Of a stretch of DNA of 64,000 nt, positions 17,031-25,524 are shown one piece after another. The DNA lies in NCBI GenBank assembly GCA_017306015.1, contig JAFKJK010000008.1, positions 1 through 64,000 of the forward strand, read 5' to 3'. A program made the translations under genes and the position numbers. Within the stretch, counting starts at the first letter, position 1; every line of letters starts with the position of its first letter. Below the pieces are notes generated by a model. That model made no database searches. It saw nothing but the letters and a program-made list of their open reading frames with translations, and was not told where the DNA came from. The DNA comes from Propionibacteriaceae bacterium (GTDB lineage Bacteria > Actinomycetota > Actinomycetes > Propionibacteriales > Propionibacteriaceae).

Positions 17031-17059
17031 AGCCTATTGCCTCGCCGGGCCGATACGCT
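17031..17059. promoter_or_regulatory. Overlapping divergent promoters of the HtrA-like and SLC13 genes
   Basis: A minus-strand -10, TAGGCT (17031-17036), serves the HtrA-like gene, and a plus-strand -10, TACGCT (17054-17059), serves the SLC13 gene; each ends six bases before its start codon. The two boxes are 17 bases apart, so each lies exactly where the -35 of the other would be. Neither has a recognisable -35. RNA polymerase could not occupy both at once. Confidence 0.5.
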
Positions 17060-17065
17060 GACGCG

Positions 17066-18625
17066 GTGACCCCGGTAGCGATCACCTTGACGATCCTTGT
17101 CCTCGCAGTGATCGCCTTCGTTTCCAACCGGATCTCCATGGGCGTTGTCGCGCTCGGGGTGGCGATCCTGTTGTGGGCGTCCGGCGTGCTGACTCTCAAC
17201 CAGGCGCTGGCCGGTTTCGGCGACCCCACGGTGATCTTCATCGCCGCGCTGTTCATCGTCAGCGAGGCACTGGACGCGACCGGTGTGACGGCGTGGGCGG
17301 GCCAGCAGGTGATCAGCCGCGGTGGCACCAAGCGGACGCCGCTGCTGGTGGTGATCGGCCTGCTGGTGGCGGTGCTGACCGCGCTGATCAGTGTCAACGG
17401 CGCGGTGGCCGCGCTGATCCCCGTCGTCGTCGTTGTCGCCATCCGCTCCCGGCTGGCTCCGAGCCAGCTGCTGATGCCACTGGCCTTCAGCGCGCACGCC
17501 GGCTCGATGCTCGCCCTCACCGGCACGCCGGTGAACATCATCGTCAGCGAAGCCGCCGCCGATGCGGGTGCGCGGCCGTTCGGCTTCTTCGAGTTCGCCC
17601 TCGCCGGGCTGCCGCTGCTCGCCGGCACCTTGCTGATCATCGTCCTGCTCGGCAACCGGGTGCTGCCGACCCGCGAACCGACCGTCCTGTCCTCGGACGT
17701 GTCCGCGCTGGCCAAGGTGCTGCGGCTGCAGTACCAGTTGCCCGACTCGACCGACCTTGTGGGAGTGACGAACGGGATCACCGAGGTGGTCATCCCGCCG
17801 CGCTCCGAACTGATCGGTGAACACTTCTTCACCGGCATGACCACCCCGAGCGGCAGCCTCGTCGTGCTCGGCGTCCAGCGCGCCGGCGGGGACGTCACCG
17901 GCGAGGACGCGCGCCTCCAGGCGGGCGACACCCTGCTCCTGCGCGGTACCTGGGACGACCTCGAGCACCACACGTCCGGCCCGGAGGTCCTGGTCGTGGA
18001 CGAGCCGGCGACCCTGCGTCGCGCCGTCCCGCTCGGTGCCGGCGCCAAGCGTGCGATCGGCATCCTCGCCGCGATGGTCGTGCTGCTGGCCACCGGTGTC
18101 GTGCCGCCGGCCATCGCCGGCCTGCTCGCGGCCTGCGCCGTCGTCGTCACCAAGGTGCTCACCCCGTACCAGGCGTACCGCTCGGTTTCCTGGACGACGG
18201 TCGTGCTGGTGGGCGGCATGATTCCGCTGTCGACGGCGTTCAGCACCACCGGCACCGCGCAACTGGTCGCCCAGGGCGTACTGAACCTGGTCGGCAACGC
18301 CACCCCATACCTCGGCCTGCTGGTGATGTGCGTGCTCGCCGTCGTCCTCGGCCAGCTGATCTCCAACACCGCGACGGTGCTGATCATGGTCCCGATCGCG
18401 ACCGTGCTGGCCACCGACCTGCACGTCTCGGTGCTGCCGTTCCTGATGGCGTTGACCGTCGTCGGGGCCGCGTCCTTCCTCACCCCGGTGGCGACGGCCG
18501 CCAACACGATGGTGATGGAGCCGGGCGGCTACCGGTTCACCGACTACTGGAAGCTCGGGCTGCCGCTGCTGCTGCTGTTCGTCGTGGTCGGCGTGTTCTG
18601 GGTTCCGCTGATCTGGCCGTTCTGA
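17066..18625 (+). CDS. SLC13-type permease with internal RCK_C (TrkA-C) domain
   Basis: A 519-residue transporter with two groups of membrane helices. The block LTGTPVNIIVSEAA is the first SLC13/DASS substrate-binding signature, and TVLIMVPIATVLATDLHVS with TPVATAANTMVMEPGGY is the second. Between the halves, residues of about 225-310 (VVIPPRSELIGEHF to LQAGDTLLLRGTWDDLE) form one RCK_C domain, often a nucleotide or ligand sensor. Members carry dicarboxylates, sulphate or other anions; which applies here is not clear. The GTG start is probably leaderless. A DMT-type transporter follows after six bases. Confidence 0.85.
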   Translation: MTPVAITLTILVLAVIAFVSNRISMGVVALGVAILLWASGVLTLNQALAGFGDPTVIFIAALFIVSEALDATGVTAWAGQQVISRGGTKRTPLLVVIGLLVAVLTALISVNGAVAALIPVVVVVAIRSRLAPSQLLMPLAFSAHAGSMLALTGTPVNIIVSEAAADAGARPFGFFEFALAGLPLLAGTLLIIVLLGNRVLPTREPTVLSSDVSALAKVLRLQYQLPDSTDLVGVTNGITEVVIPPRSELIGEHFFTGMTTPSGSLVVLGVQRAGGDVTGEDARLQAGDTLLLRGTWDDLEHHTSGPEVLVVDEPATLRRAVPLGAGAKRAIGILAAMVVLLATGVVPPAIAGLLAACAVVVTKVLTPYQAYRSVSWTTVVLVGGMIPLSTAFSTTGTAQLVAQGVLNLVGNATPYLGLLVMCVLAVVLGQLISNTATVLIMVPIATVLATDLHVSVLPFLMALTVVGAASFLTPVATAANTMVMEPGGYRFTDYWKLGLPLLLLFVVVGVFWVPLIWPF

Positions 18626-18631
18626 GGAGAC

Positions 18632-19543
18632 ATGACACAGAACATCCCCCTGGCGGTCGTCCTGACCGTCCTCGCATCGGTCGCCCTGGCGGTGGCGTCG
18701 GTGATCCAGCACCTGGCCGTCGGCGACACCGCCGGCCAGCCGGGGACGAAGCTGTCCGGCAAGCAGTTGCTGGCCGTGATCCGCAACCCTCGGTGGCTCG
18801 GCGGGCTCGCGCTCACCGGCGTCGGCGCCGTCCTGCAGATGACGGCCCTGCTGCTCGCGCCGGTGACCGTGGTGCAGCCCATCGGCGTCCTGGCGGTGCC
18901 GTGGACGATCCTGCTCGCGGCGCGCGTCCACCGGCGTCCGATCGCCGGCCAGATGTGGGGCGCGGCAGCACTGACCGTCGTCGGGACGGCGGCCTTCGCC
19001 TGGGTCGCGATCACCCATGCCGCGCCGGCACCAGTGCTGAACGACACCTGGCTGGTCGTTGGGACGCTGGCCGGCTTCGGTGTCGCAGCGTTGCTCGCGC
19101 TGGTCGGCTCCCGCGGTCCGCTGGCGTGGCGCTGCCTGGCCTGGTCGGCCGCCGCCGCGGTCATCTACGGCTCCGAGTCGGGCGTGGTGAAAGCCATCGG
19201 TCACTACACGACCAGCCGCCCCTGGCTCGCCTCGCCGACGTTCTGGTTCCTGGCCGCCTCGATCCTGGCCGGCATGGTGTGCGCGGGCATCTGGATCCAG
19301 CAGGGCTACGCCTCCGGCGCAGCGGAGACCGTTGTCGGCACGCTCAACGCCGCGGCTCCCGTCGCCGGAGTGGCCTACGGGATCGCCGTCCTGGGCGAGG
19401 GCGTGAACATCACCGCGGGCGCCGCCGTCCTGATGCTGCTGTTCGCCGCCGTCGCGATCTACGGGGTGGTGCTGCTGTCGCGCTTCCATCCCGGAGCGGA
19501 CGCCGACGCACCGCCCACGACCGTCGCCTCGATCTCCGACTGA
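18632..19543 (+). CDS. DMT-superfamily (EamA/NIPA-like) membrane protein
   Basis: A 303-residue protein with about nine to ten hydrophobic segments. PVTVVQPIGVLAVPWTILLAA resembles the conserved early-helix region of actinobacterial DMT transporters, and the second half repeats the topology. GAGGAGAC precedes the ATG, six bases after the SLC13 stop, so the two are co-transcribed. The substrate is unknown; NIPA relatives move magnesium, EamA relatives move metabolites. Confidence 0.8.
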   Translation: MTQNIPLAVVLTVLASVALAVASVIQHLAVGDTAGQPGTKLSGKQLLAVIRNPRWLGGLALTGVGAVLQMTALLLAPVTVVQPIGVLAVPWTILLAARVHRRPIAGQMWGAAALTVVGTAAFAWVAITHAAPAPVLNDTWLVVGTLAGFGVAALLALVGSRGPLAWRCLAWSAAAAVIYGSESGVVKAIGHYTTSRPWLASPTFWFLAASILAGMVCAGIWIQQGYASGAAETVVGTLNAAAPVAGVAYGIAVLGEGVNITAGAAVLMLLFAAVAIYGVVLLSRFHPGADADAPPTTVASISD

Positions 19544-19555
19544 CCGGCGCGGCCG

Positions 19556-19939
19556 TCACCGCTGGAGGCAGAACTCGTTTCCCTCGGGGTCAGCCAGCAC
19601 CGTCCACTCTCCTCGCTCGGCCAGCACGGTGGCGCCCAGTCCGATGAGCCGGGCGACCTCCGTGGTCGCGTCAGCGGCGTGGAGGTCGAGGTGGACGCGG
19701 TTCTTGACCATCCTCGGCTCGGGCACCTTCTGGAAGAAGAGCCTCGGCCGGATGCCCGCAGCGGCTTCGACGAGGACCGTGGGGTCGTCCTCGGGGTCAT
19801 CGATCCCCAGCCCGCGGAGACGGGTCAGCTCTGCCTCGTCGTAGGGAGCCACCGAGTATCCGTCGAGCGCCGCGGCCCAGAACCGGGCCAGCGACGCGGG
19901 ATGCCGGCAGTCGATCACGACGTCGCGGATGGAGGCCAT
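19556..19939 (-). CDS. VOC (glyoxalase-like) superfamily protein
   Basis: A 127-residue protein with the two beta-alpha-beta-beta-beta units of the vicinal-oxygen-chelate fold: IRDVVIDCRHPASLARFWAAAL at the start and NRVHLDLHAADATTEVARLIGLGA in the middle, ending DPEGNEFCLQR. The closing block with Glu at a metal-ligand position is typical of the Glyoxalase_6 subgroup. The reaction is unknown. The start codon sits at the centre of a 15-bp palindrome (GGAGGC-CAT-GCCTCC), which may affect translation. It converges with the DMT-type gene. Confidence 0.82.
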   Translation of the reverse strand: MASIRDVVIDCRHPASLARFWAAALDGYSVAPYDEAELTRLRGLGIDDPEDDPTVLVEAAAGIRPRLFFQKVPEPRMVKNRVHLDLHAADATTEVARLIGLGATVLAERGEWTVLADPEGNEFCLQR

Positions 19940-20055
19940 GCCTCCATCTTGCGCCGAATGCGGTCCGACACGGTCCGAAACACCCCCGTGCCCACCCGCC
20001 GGGCCGCCTGCTGCGCCATGATGTTGCCACTGCTGCTGAAGACGTGAGGGAACAG

Positions 20056-21267
20056 ATGAACCCGGTGTTGGCCTTCGTGGTCGTCATGCTGGTCTGGACG
20101 GCTGCCGACTGGGTCGCCAAGAAGACCAAGTCGCTGCTGTCGAGCCTGTTCGTGGCCTCGATCATCTTCCTGGTCGGCTTCATGACCGGCCTCTTCCCGT
20201 CCACCCTGCTGCAGGACTCGTCGCTGCTCGGCCTGGCCGGTGTGGTGGTCGGCTTCATCATCGTCCACCTCGGGACGGTGATCAGCATCGACGACTTCAA
20301 GAAGCAGTGGAAGACGCTGCTGATCGGCATCGCCACGGTGGTCGGCATCGGCATCCTGCTCGTCGTCGCGACCCTGATCTTCGGCACCGGGATGCCCCGG
20401 GTCAACGACTACGGCGAGCTGGTCGCCACCGGACGGGACTTCATGATCGCCGGCATCGGCGCGCTGTCCGGCGGCACGATCTCGGTGCTGATGGTTCAGG
20501 AGGCGGCGCTGGGTGCCGGCCTCACCACCGTCGCGGCGTTCCCCGTCCTGATCGCGGCACTGCAGGGACTGATCGGCTTCCCGCTGACCTCGATCATCCT
20601 CCGTCGTGAGGCGGCACGGCTGAAGGAGGACTACCGGGCCGGGCACATCGCGGTGCCCGCGGACGAGGAGGCGGCGGCCGAGTCCAAGGGGATGCTGCCC
20701 GACTTCCTGCGCACGACGCCGGGCACGCTGTTCTGTGTCGGCATCGTGGTGCTGGTCAGCATCTGGATCAACAACATCACCGGCGGCACGCTGAACACGT
20801 TTGTCGTCGCCCTGATCTTCGGCATCACCCTCCGTGCGACCGGGGTGTTCAAGCCGTCCGTGCTGTCGGGGATCGACGCGTACGGGCTGATGATGCTGGC
20901 CATCCTGATCATGGTGTTCGGGCCGCTGGCGACCCTGAGGCCCGCCGACCTGCTGGCCCTGGCCTGGCCCCTGGTGCTGGTGTTCGTGTTCGGCGTGATC
21001 GGCATCGCCGCGTTCTCCGCCGGCGTCGGCAAGCTGCTCGGCTACAGCGTCCCGATGTCGATCGCCATCGGGCTGACCTCGCTCTACGGCTTCCCGGGGA
21101 CGATGATCCTGTCCCAGGAGGCCGCGCGAGGCGCCGGGGAGACGCCCGAGGAGGTGGCGGCCATCGAGGGCCAGATCCTGCCGAAGATGATCGTCGCCGG
21201 CTTCTCCACCGTCACCATCACCTCGGTCGTCGTGACCGGGATCATCGCATCGGGCATCGGAGGCTAG
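20056..21267 (+). CDS. Polytopic membrane protein of unknown function, transporter-like
   Basis: A 403-residue protein with about 11 hydrophobic helices and one charged cytoplasmic loop (about 190-225). Small-residue motifs suit a carrier: GALSGGTISVLMVQEAALGAG in the first half and SLYGFPGTMILSQEAARGAGE in the second half appear to be related repeats, each with a Gln-Glu-Ala-Ala core, which suggests an inverted-repeat transporter. There is a faint resemblance to GltS-type glutamate:sodium symporters, not enough to name it. GAGGGA precedes the ATG; an in-frame GTG 12 bases earlier is less likely. The ribosome binding site of the next gene overlaps its stop codon. Confidence 0.75.
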   Translation: MNPVLAFVVVMLVWTAADWVAKKTKSLLSSLFVASIIFLVGFMTGLFPSTLLQDSSLLGLAGVVVGFIIVHLGTVISIDDFKKQWKTLLIGIATVVGIGILLVVATLIFGTGMPRVNDYGELVATGRDFMIAGIGALSGGTISVLMVQEAALGAGLTTVAAFPVLIAALQGLIGFPLTSIILRREAARLKEDYRAGHIAVPADEEAAAESKGMLPDFLRTTPGTLFCVGIVVLVSIWINNITGGTLNTFVVALIFGITLRATGVFKPSVLSGIDAYGLMMLAILIMVFGPLATLRPADLLALAWPLVLVFVFGVIGIAAFSAGVGKLLGYSVPMSIAIGLTSLYGFPGTMILSQEAARGAGETPEEVAAIEGQILPKMIVAGFSTVTITSVVVTGIIASGIGG

Positions 21268-21276
21268 GAGGCAGAG

Positions 21277-21669
21277 ATGGTGCGTTTTCTGTGGAGTGTG
21301 GCCGTCAACCTGGTCTCGGCCGCCGTCGGTGTCCTGCTGGCCACCCTGATGCTGCCCGATTTCCGGGTGGAGTGGAACGGCATCCTGGTGGCCGTGATCG
21401 TGCTCACGATCGCGCAGGCTGTGCTGGCCCCGTTCGTGTTCAACCTGGCCCGCAAGTACGCCTCGGCCCTGCTCGGCGGCATCGGGATCGTGTCGACGAT
21501 GCTGGCCCTCTTCATCGCCTCGCTGTTCCCGGGGGGAGTCCACGTGACCACCTTCGCCACCTGGGTGGTGGCGGCCTTGATCATCTGGATCGTGATGGCG
21601 CTCGGCGGCTGGCTGCTGCTCGGCTGGGTACTGAAGCGGTTCGTCAAGGACGCCCGCGCCGGCCAGTAG
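21277..21669 (+). CDS. Small four-helix membrane protein (superfamily IV phage-holin-like)
   Basis: A 130-residue protein with four hydrophobic helices and a charged end (KRFVKDARAGQ). Size and topology match the mycobacterial four-TMS holin-like family (PF04020), which is common in chromosomes without any prophage; the holin name should not be taken as function. TAGGAGG, overlapping the stop of the transporter-like gene, precedes the ATG, so the two are translationally linked and may work together. Confidence 0.75.
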   Translation: MVRFLWSVAVNLVSAAVGVLLATLMLPDFRVEWNGILVAVIVLTIAQAVLAPFVFNLARKYASALLGGIGIVSTMLALFIASLFPGGVHVTTFATWVVAALIIWIVMALGGWLLLGWVLKRFVKDARAGQ

Positions 21670-21696
21670 GGAATCAGGCCAGGGTCTGCATGGTTG

Positions 21697-21715
21697 TCGA
21701 GGTGAGCCACCTCGA
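21697..21715 (+). promoter_or_regulatory. 19-bp perfect palindrome upstream of the NmrA-like gene
   Basis: TCGAGGTG and CACCTCGA are exact complements around AGC. It ends 12 bases before the ATG and directly precedes AAGGAAG, so it could be an operator just after a promoter or an mRNA hairpin near the ribosome binding site. QorB-type reductases are often controlled by HxlR-family redox regulators, but none is encoded nearby. Confidence 0.5.
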
Positions 21716-21727
21716 AAGGAAGTAACC

Positions 21728-22579
21728 ATGACCATCGCCGTCACCGGAGCCACCGGCCATTTCGGCCAACTCGTCATCGAGCACCTGCTCGCGCGGGGAG
21801 CCGCTCCCGGCGAGGTCGTCGCCCTCGTCCGTGATCCGGCCAAGGCGGGCACCCTCGCCGCGGCGGGCGTCGAGGTTCGCGCATTCGACTACGACCAGCC
21901 GGACGAGCTCGCGTCCGCGCTCGCCGGCGTGCGGTCGTTGCTGCTGGTCTCCGGGACGGCGATGGGACGCCGGGCCCAGCAGCACCAGGCGGTCATCGAC
22001 GCGGCGCAGGCTGCCGGCGTTGGCCGGGTGCTCTACACCAGCGCGCCGAAGGCGGACGACTCGATCAACCCGGTCGCGCCGGAGCACAAGGCGACCGAGA
22101 ACTACCTGGCCGACAGCGGCGTCCCGCACGTCGTGCTCCGCAACGGCTGGTACCACGAGAACTATGTTCCGGCCCTGCACACGGCCGCCTCGACCGGCGA
22201 GGTGCTCACGGCTGCGGGGGACGGACGGGTCGCCAGCGCGTCCCGCAGCGATCTCGCCGAGGCGGCGGCCGTCGTGCTGCTGAGCGACGAGGTGGGACGG
22301 GTCTACGAGCTCACCGGTGATGTGGCCTGGAGCTTCGACGACCTCGCTGCCACGATCGGCGCGATCCTCGGCCGCGAGGTCGCCGCGCGCAAGGTCAGTG
22401 CAGCCGAGGAGGCTGCGATCCTGCGCGACGCCGGACTCGACGAGGGCACCGTCGGCTTCATCACCGGGGTGGACGCCGCCATCGCGGCCGGGGAACTCGG
22501 TGCCGTCAACGGTGAGCTCGCCGCGCTGATCGGGCACCCGACGGCGCCCATCGCCGACACCCTCCGGCAGGCTTCCTGA
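21728..22579 (+). CDS. NmrA-like NAD(P)-binding protein (QorB-type quinone reductase family)
   Basis: A 283-residue atypical short-chain dehydrogenase. The Rossmann motif ITVTGATG-type sequence (TIAVTGATGHFGQLV) is at the N-terminus. VRSLLLVSGTAMGRRAQQHQAVIDAAQAAGVGRVLYTSAPKAD and VLRNGWYHENYV are typical of the NAD(P)H:quinone oxidoreductase type 2 (QorB) group; YTSA replaces the usual catalytic YxxxK arrangement. Likely role: reduction of quinones or a redox sensor. AAGGAAG precedes the ATG. Confidence 0.85.
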   Translation: MTIAVTGATGHFGQLVIEHLLARGAAPGEVVALVRDPAKAGTLAAAGVEVRAFDYDQPDELASALAGVRSLLLVSGTAMGRRAQQHQAVIDAAQAAGVGRVLYTSAPKADDSINPVAPEHKATENYLADSGVPHVVLRNGWYHENYVPALHTAASTGEVLTAAGDGRVASASRSDLAEAAAVVLLSDEVGRVYELTGDVAWSFDDLAATIGAILGREVAARKVSAAEEAAILRDAGLDEGTVGFITGVDAAIAAGELGAVNGELAALIGHPTAPIADTLRQAS

Positions 22580-22587
22580 CCACGGGC

Positions 22588-22621
22588 TAGCCTGTGGGCC
22601 CGGACGATCACCGTCCGGGCC
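22588..22621 (+). promoter_or_regulatory. -10 box followed by a 10-bp stem-loop in the VanZ-RDD leader
   Basis: TAGCCT (22588-22593) is a -10 candidate; transcription would start near 22600. GGCCCGGACG and CGTCCGGGCC (22597-22621) form a perfect 10-bp stem with a 5-base loop. It may be the terminator of the preceding reductase gene, an operator, or a leader hairpin ahead of the GGGGGAGG ribosome binding site. Confidence 0.45.
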
Positions 22622-22635
22622 ACGGGGGAGGCGGG

Positions 22636-23685
22636 TTGCTGAGACAGTTCGGTCCGAGCACCTGGGTGGCGCTGGTCGTCGGCGCGGCGCTCGCGGTGGT
22701 GCTGTTCGTGCCGGTGGTCGCCTACCGCTACCGGAAGGCCGGACGGCTGCGTCCGATCGACCTGGTCACGCTGGTGCTGGTCGCCACCTACTTCGTCGCC
22801 CTGTGGAGCTACACCCTGGTGCCGCTTCCCGAGGACGACACCTTCCGCTGCGTGGCCGCCCAGCTCCGGCCGCTGCAGTTCATCGCGGACATCCGGGCCG
22901 ACCCGCACCGGTTCCTGCGCAACCGGGCGCTGCTGCAGGTGCTGCTCAACGTGGTCCTGTTCCTGCCGCTGGGGTTCTTCTTGCGGATCCTCGCGCGCCG
23001 CGGAGCCGTGGTGGCGACGCTGGTCGGGTTCGCCGTCTCGGCGACGATCGAGTTCACCCAGCGCACCGGCATCTGGGGGCTCTACCACTGCGCCCATCGG
23101 GTCTTCGACGTCGACGACATCATCGTCAACACCTCCGGCGCCCTGCTCGGCTCGCTGCTGGCGCTGCCGGTCGCCGCGCTGCTCGACCGGCGTCGTCCGC
23201 TGCCCGCGGTGACCAGGGTCACCCTGGGCCGCCGTCTGGTCGGGATGTTGGCCGACGGGATGCTGATCGTCGGTCTCGGCGGGAGCCTCATCGTCGGCTG
23301 GCGCGCGTTCGCTCTGTACGTGCTCCAGTGGCGGCTGGCGGACCTGCCGACCTCGGTGGAGACAGTGCTGGGCTACGGCGTGCCGGCGCTGCTGGAGGCC
23401 TGGTGGGTCCTCGTCCGGGGCCGGACGCTGGGCGAGGGGGTCGTCCAGCTCCAACCCACGTCGCCGGGCACTCACGTGCCGCTGCGGAGACTGGCCAAGT
23501 ACGTCACCGGGGTTGGTGGGTTCGTGCTGTTGGCCTCAGACCTGGTCCCGGTCCCGCTGCTCTTCTGGGTGTTCCTGCTGGCGAGCCTGGTGGCGGCCGT
23601 GGCCACCGACGACCACAGGGGGCTCAGCCACCTCGCCGCGGGCATGCGGTTGCGGGTTGAGGTCGTCGAGCCGGCCGGGCTCTGA
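22636..23685 (+). CDS. VanZ-like and RDD domain fusion membrane protein
   Basis: A 349-residue protein. The N-terminal half is a VanZ domain: a membrane helix near YFVALWSYTLVPLPE, then LLQVLLNVVLFLPLGFFL, ATIEFTQRTGIW and the signature FDVDDIIVNTSGALLG. The C-terminal half is an RDD domain beginning LGRRLVGMLADGMLI with further helices. VanZ-family proteins confer low-level teicoplanin tolerance in enterococci, but the wider family is of unknown function. The TTG start has a strong GGGGGAGG in front; the GTG 42 bases upstream falls before the expected transcription start. Confidence 0.82.
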   Translation: MLRQFGPSTWVALVVGAALAVVLFVPVVAYRYRKAGRLRPIDLVTLVLVATYFVALWSYTLVPLPEDDTFRCVAAQLRPLQFIADIRADPHRFLRNRALLQVLLNVVLFLPLGFFLRILARRGAVVATLVGFAVSATIEFTQRTGIWGLYHCAHRVFDVDDIIVNTSGALLGSLLALPVAALLDRRRPLPAVTRVTLGRRLVGMLADGMLIVGLGGSLIVGWRAFALYVLQWRLADLPTSVETVLGYGVPALLEAWWVLVRGRTLGEGVVQLQPTSPGTHVPLRRLAKYVTGVGGFVLLASDLVPVPLLFWVFLLASLVAAVATDDHRGLSHLAAGMRLRVEVVEPAGL

Positions 23686-23733
23686 CGGCGGCGCCTTCTA
23701 GACTCGGGACGAGATCCCGAACGAAGGAAGCAG

Positions 23734-25461
23734 ATGTCCCGACCCCGCCGCGCCTGGCGCCTGTTGGCTGCGACGGCTCTGGTGACCAGCCTGGCCGCCT
23801 GCGCGGCGAGTCCCGCGATCACGCCCGGGACCCGGCCGAACGCCTCTGCCGGCCCGTCCCGCGCGCCGAGCACCGAGACCGATCCGGTCAGACTGGCCCT
23901 CAAGCTGTCCAGCCTGCCGGGCTGGACGGCACCGAGCAGTGAGGGTGGGGGAGTGTTCAGCCGGCCCATCCTGAACGACGGTGGCGCGGTCACCTGGAAG
24001 GTGCTGGACGGCGCGAACAAGGTGCTGAAGAACTACACCGGCTCCGGGCCGGTGGCCTTCGGCGACGGCTCCACCTACACCACCGTCCCTGGCGTGCTCA
24101 CCTTCCGCGGCAACAACTACCGGGACGCGCCGGTCTACGGCAGTACCGACATCAAGGACAAGCGACTGCAGGTCGTCTGGACCCAGACCACCGGGGACGT
24201 GTACGCGGAGGGCTCGCACTGGGCCGGGGCCGGCTGGACCGGCCAGCCGCTGCTGGTGAACTGGCCGAAGGACACCAAGCAGGCGATGGGGCTCACCCAG
24301 GCCCAGATCGACAATCCCGACTTCGTCGAGGTGGTCTACCCGGTCGTGGACGGCCACGTCTACCGCCTCGATCTCGCCACCGGCCAGCAGACCAAGCCGC
24401 CGATCGACTCCGGCTTCGCGTTCAAGGGGACGGGCTCGATCGACCCCAGGGGCTACCCGCTGCTGTACTCCGGCATGGGCCTGAACCAGAACGGATCGAT
24501 CACCGATGGCCGGTGGCGCTACCGGATCTTCGACCTGATCGGTAACAAGGAGGTCGACGGCTGGGACGGCTCGGACGCCGGCGCACCGCGGGACTGGGGC
24601 GCGTTCGACTCCTCCTCGCTGGTCAACGCCGCCACCGACACCCTGATCGAACCGGCCGAGAACGGACTGATCTACAAGGTGAAGCTGAACGCGTCCTTCG
24701 ACGCCGCAGCCAAGAAGGTCAGCGTCAAGCCCGAGTTCCACAAGCTCGACTACAACACGCCGGTCTCCTCCCGGCACGGCATCGAGGGCTCGGCCGCCGC
24801 CTTCCGCAACCTGATGTACGCCGGCGACAACGACGGCAACATCGTCTGCTGGGACGCCACGACGCTGCAGGTCGTCTGGGTGCACCCCACCGGTGACGAC
24901 ACCGACGCCTCGATCGTGCTGGAGGACGACAACGGCACCCCCTTCATCTACACCGGCAACGAGATGGACAAGCGCGGCGAGGCCGGCGCGAAGTCGGGCC
25001 CGATCACCATCCAGAAGCTCAACGGCTTCACCGGAGCGACGGTGTGGCAGTACCAGATCGACGCGGTCTACAACGAGGCCGTCAACGGCGGGCTGATGGC
25101 CACCCCGGTGCTGGGGACGGGAGAGGTCTCCGACCTGGTGTTCTTCAACGTCGCCAAGACCGGCTCGAACAAGACCGGCACCCTGCTCGCCCTCGACCGC
25201 AAGACCGGTGCGGTCGCGTGGAGCCGGGCGCTGCCGAACTTCGGCTGGAGTTCGCCGCTGATCCTGACCGGGACGGACGGCCACAGCTACGGGATCTTCG
25301 GCGACTCCAGTGGCCTTCTGCACCTGTTCAACCCGAACACCGGCGAGGACTACTCGACCCTGCAGCTGAGCCAGAACATCGAGGCGTCGCCTGCGGTGTA
25401 CGGGAACATGCTGGTCGTCGGCACCTACGCGAAGAAGCTGTACGGCATCAGGATCAGCTGA
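23734..25461 (+). CDS. Secreted lipoprotein with PQQ-type beta-propeller
   Basis: A 575-residue exported lipoprotein. The signal peptide ends in the lipobox SLAAC with lipid-modified Cys23, followed by a Pro/Ser/Thr linker. The rest is a run of PQQ-like/WD-type blades: DGHVYRLDLATGQ, DNDGNIVCWDATTLQVVW, LLALDRKTGAVAWSRALP and GLLHLFNPNTGEDYS. The absence of clear PQQ-binding residues suggests a structural propeller rather than a dehydrogenase, as in BamB-like proteins. GAAGGAAG precedes the ATG; TAGACT (23699-23704) is a likely -10. A second lipoprotein gene follows. Confidence 0.85.
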   Translation: MSRPRRAWRLLAATALVTSLAACAASPAITPGTRPNASAGPSRAPSTETDPVRLALKLSSLPGWTAPSSEGGGVFSRPILNDGGAVTWKVLDGANKVLKNYTGSGPVAFGDGSTYTTVPGVLTFRGNNYRDAPVYGSTDIKDKRLQVVWTQTTGDVYAEGSHWAGAGWTGQPLLVNWPKDTKQAMGLTQAQIDNPDFVEVVYPVVDGHVYRLDLATGQQTKPPIDSGFAFKGTGSIDPRGYPLLYSGMGLNQNGSITDGRWRYRIFDLIGNKEVDGWDGSDAGAPRDWGAFDSSSLVNAATDTLIEPAENGLIYKVKLNASFDAAAKKVSVKPEFHKLDYNTPVSSRHGIEGSAAAFRNLMYAGDNDGNIVCWDATTLQVVWVHPTGDDTDASIVLEDDNGTPFIYTGNEMDKRGEAGAKSGPITIQKLNGFTGATVWQYQIDAVYNEAVNGGLMATPVLGTGEVSDLVFFNVAKTGSNKTGTLLALDRKTGAVAWSRALPNFGWSSPLILTGTDGHSYGIFGDSSGLLHLFNPNTGEDYSTLQLSQNIEASPAVYGNMLVVGTYAKKLYGIRIS

Positions 25462-25524
25462 ACTTTCGCCAAGCGCGGGCGAGTCTCACCCGGTCGTTTG
25501 ATCTCGGGTACCACCATTGAACCC

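Noticed and set aside
21277..21669. Prophage holin
   Set aside because: The four-helix family is chromosomal in many actinobacteria, and no other phage gene, attachment site or integrase is present in the window.
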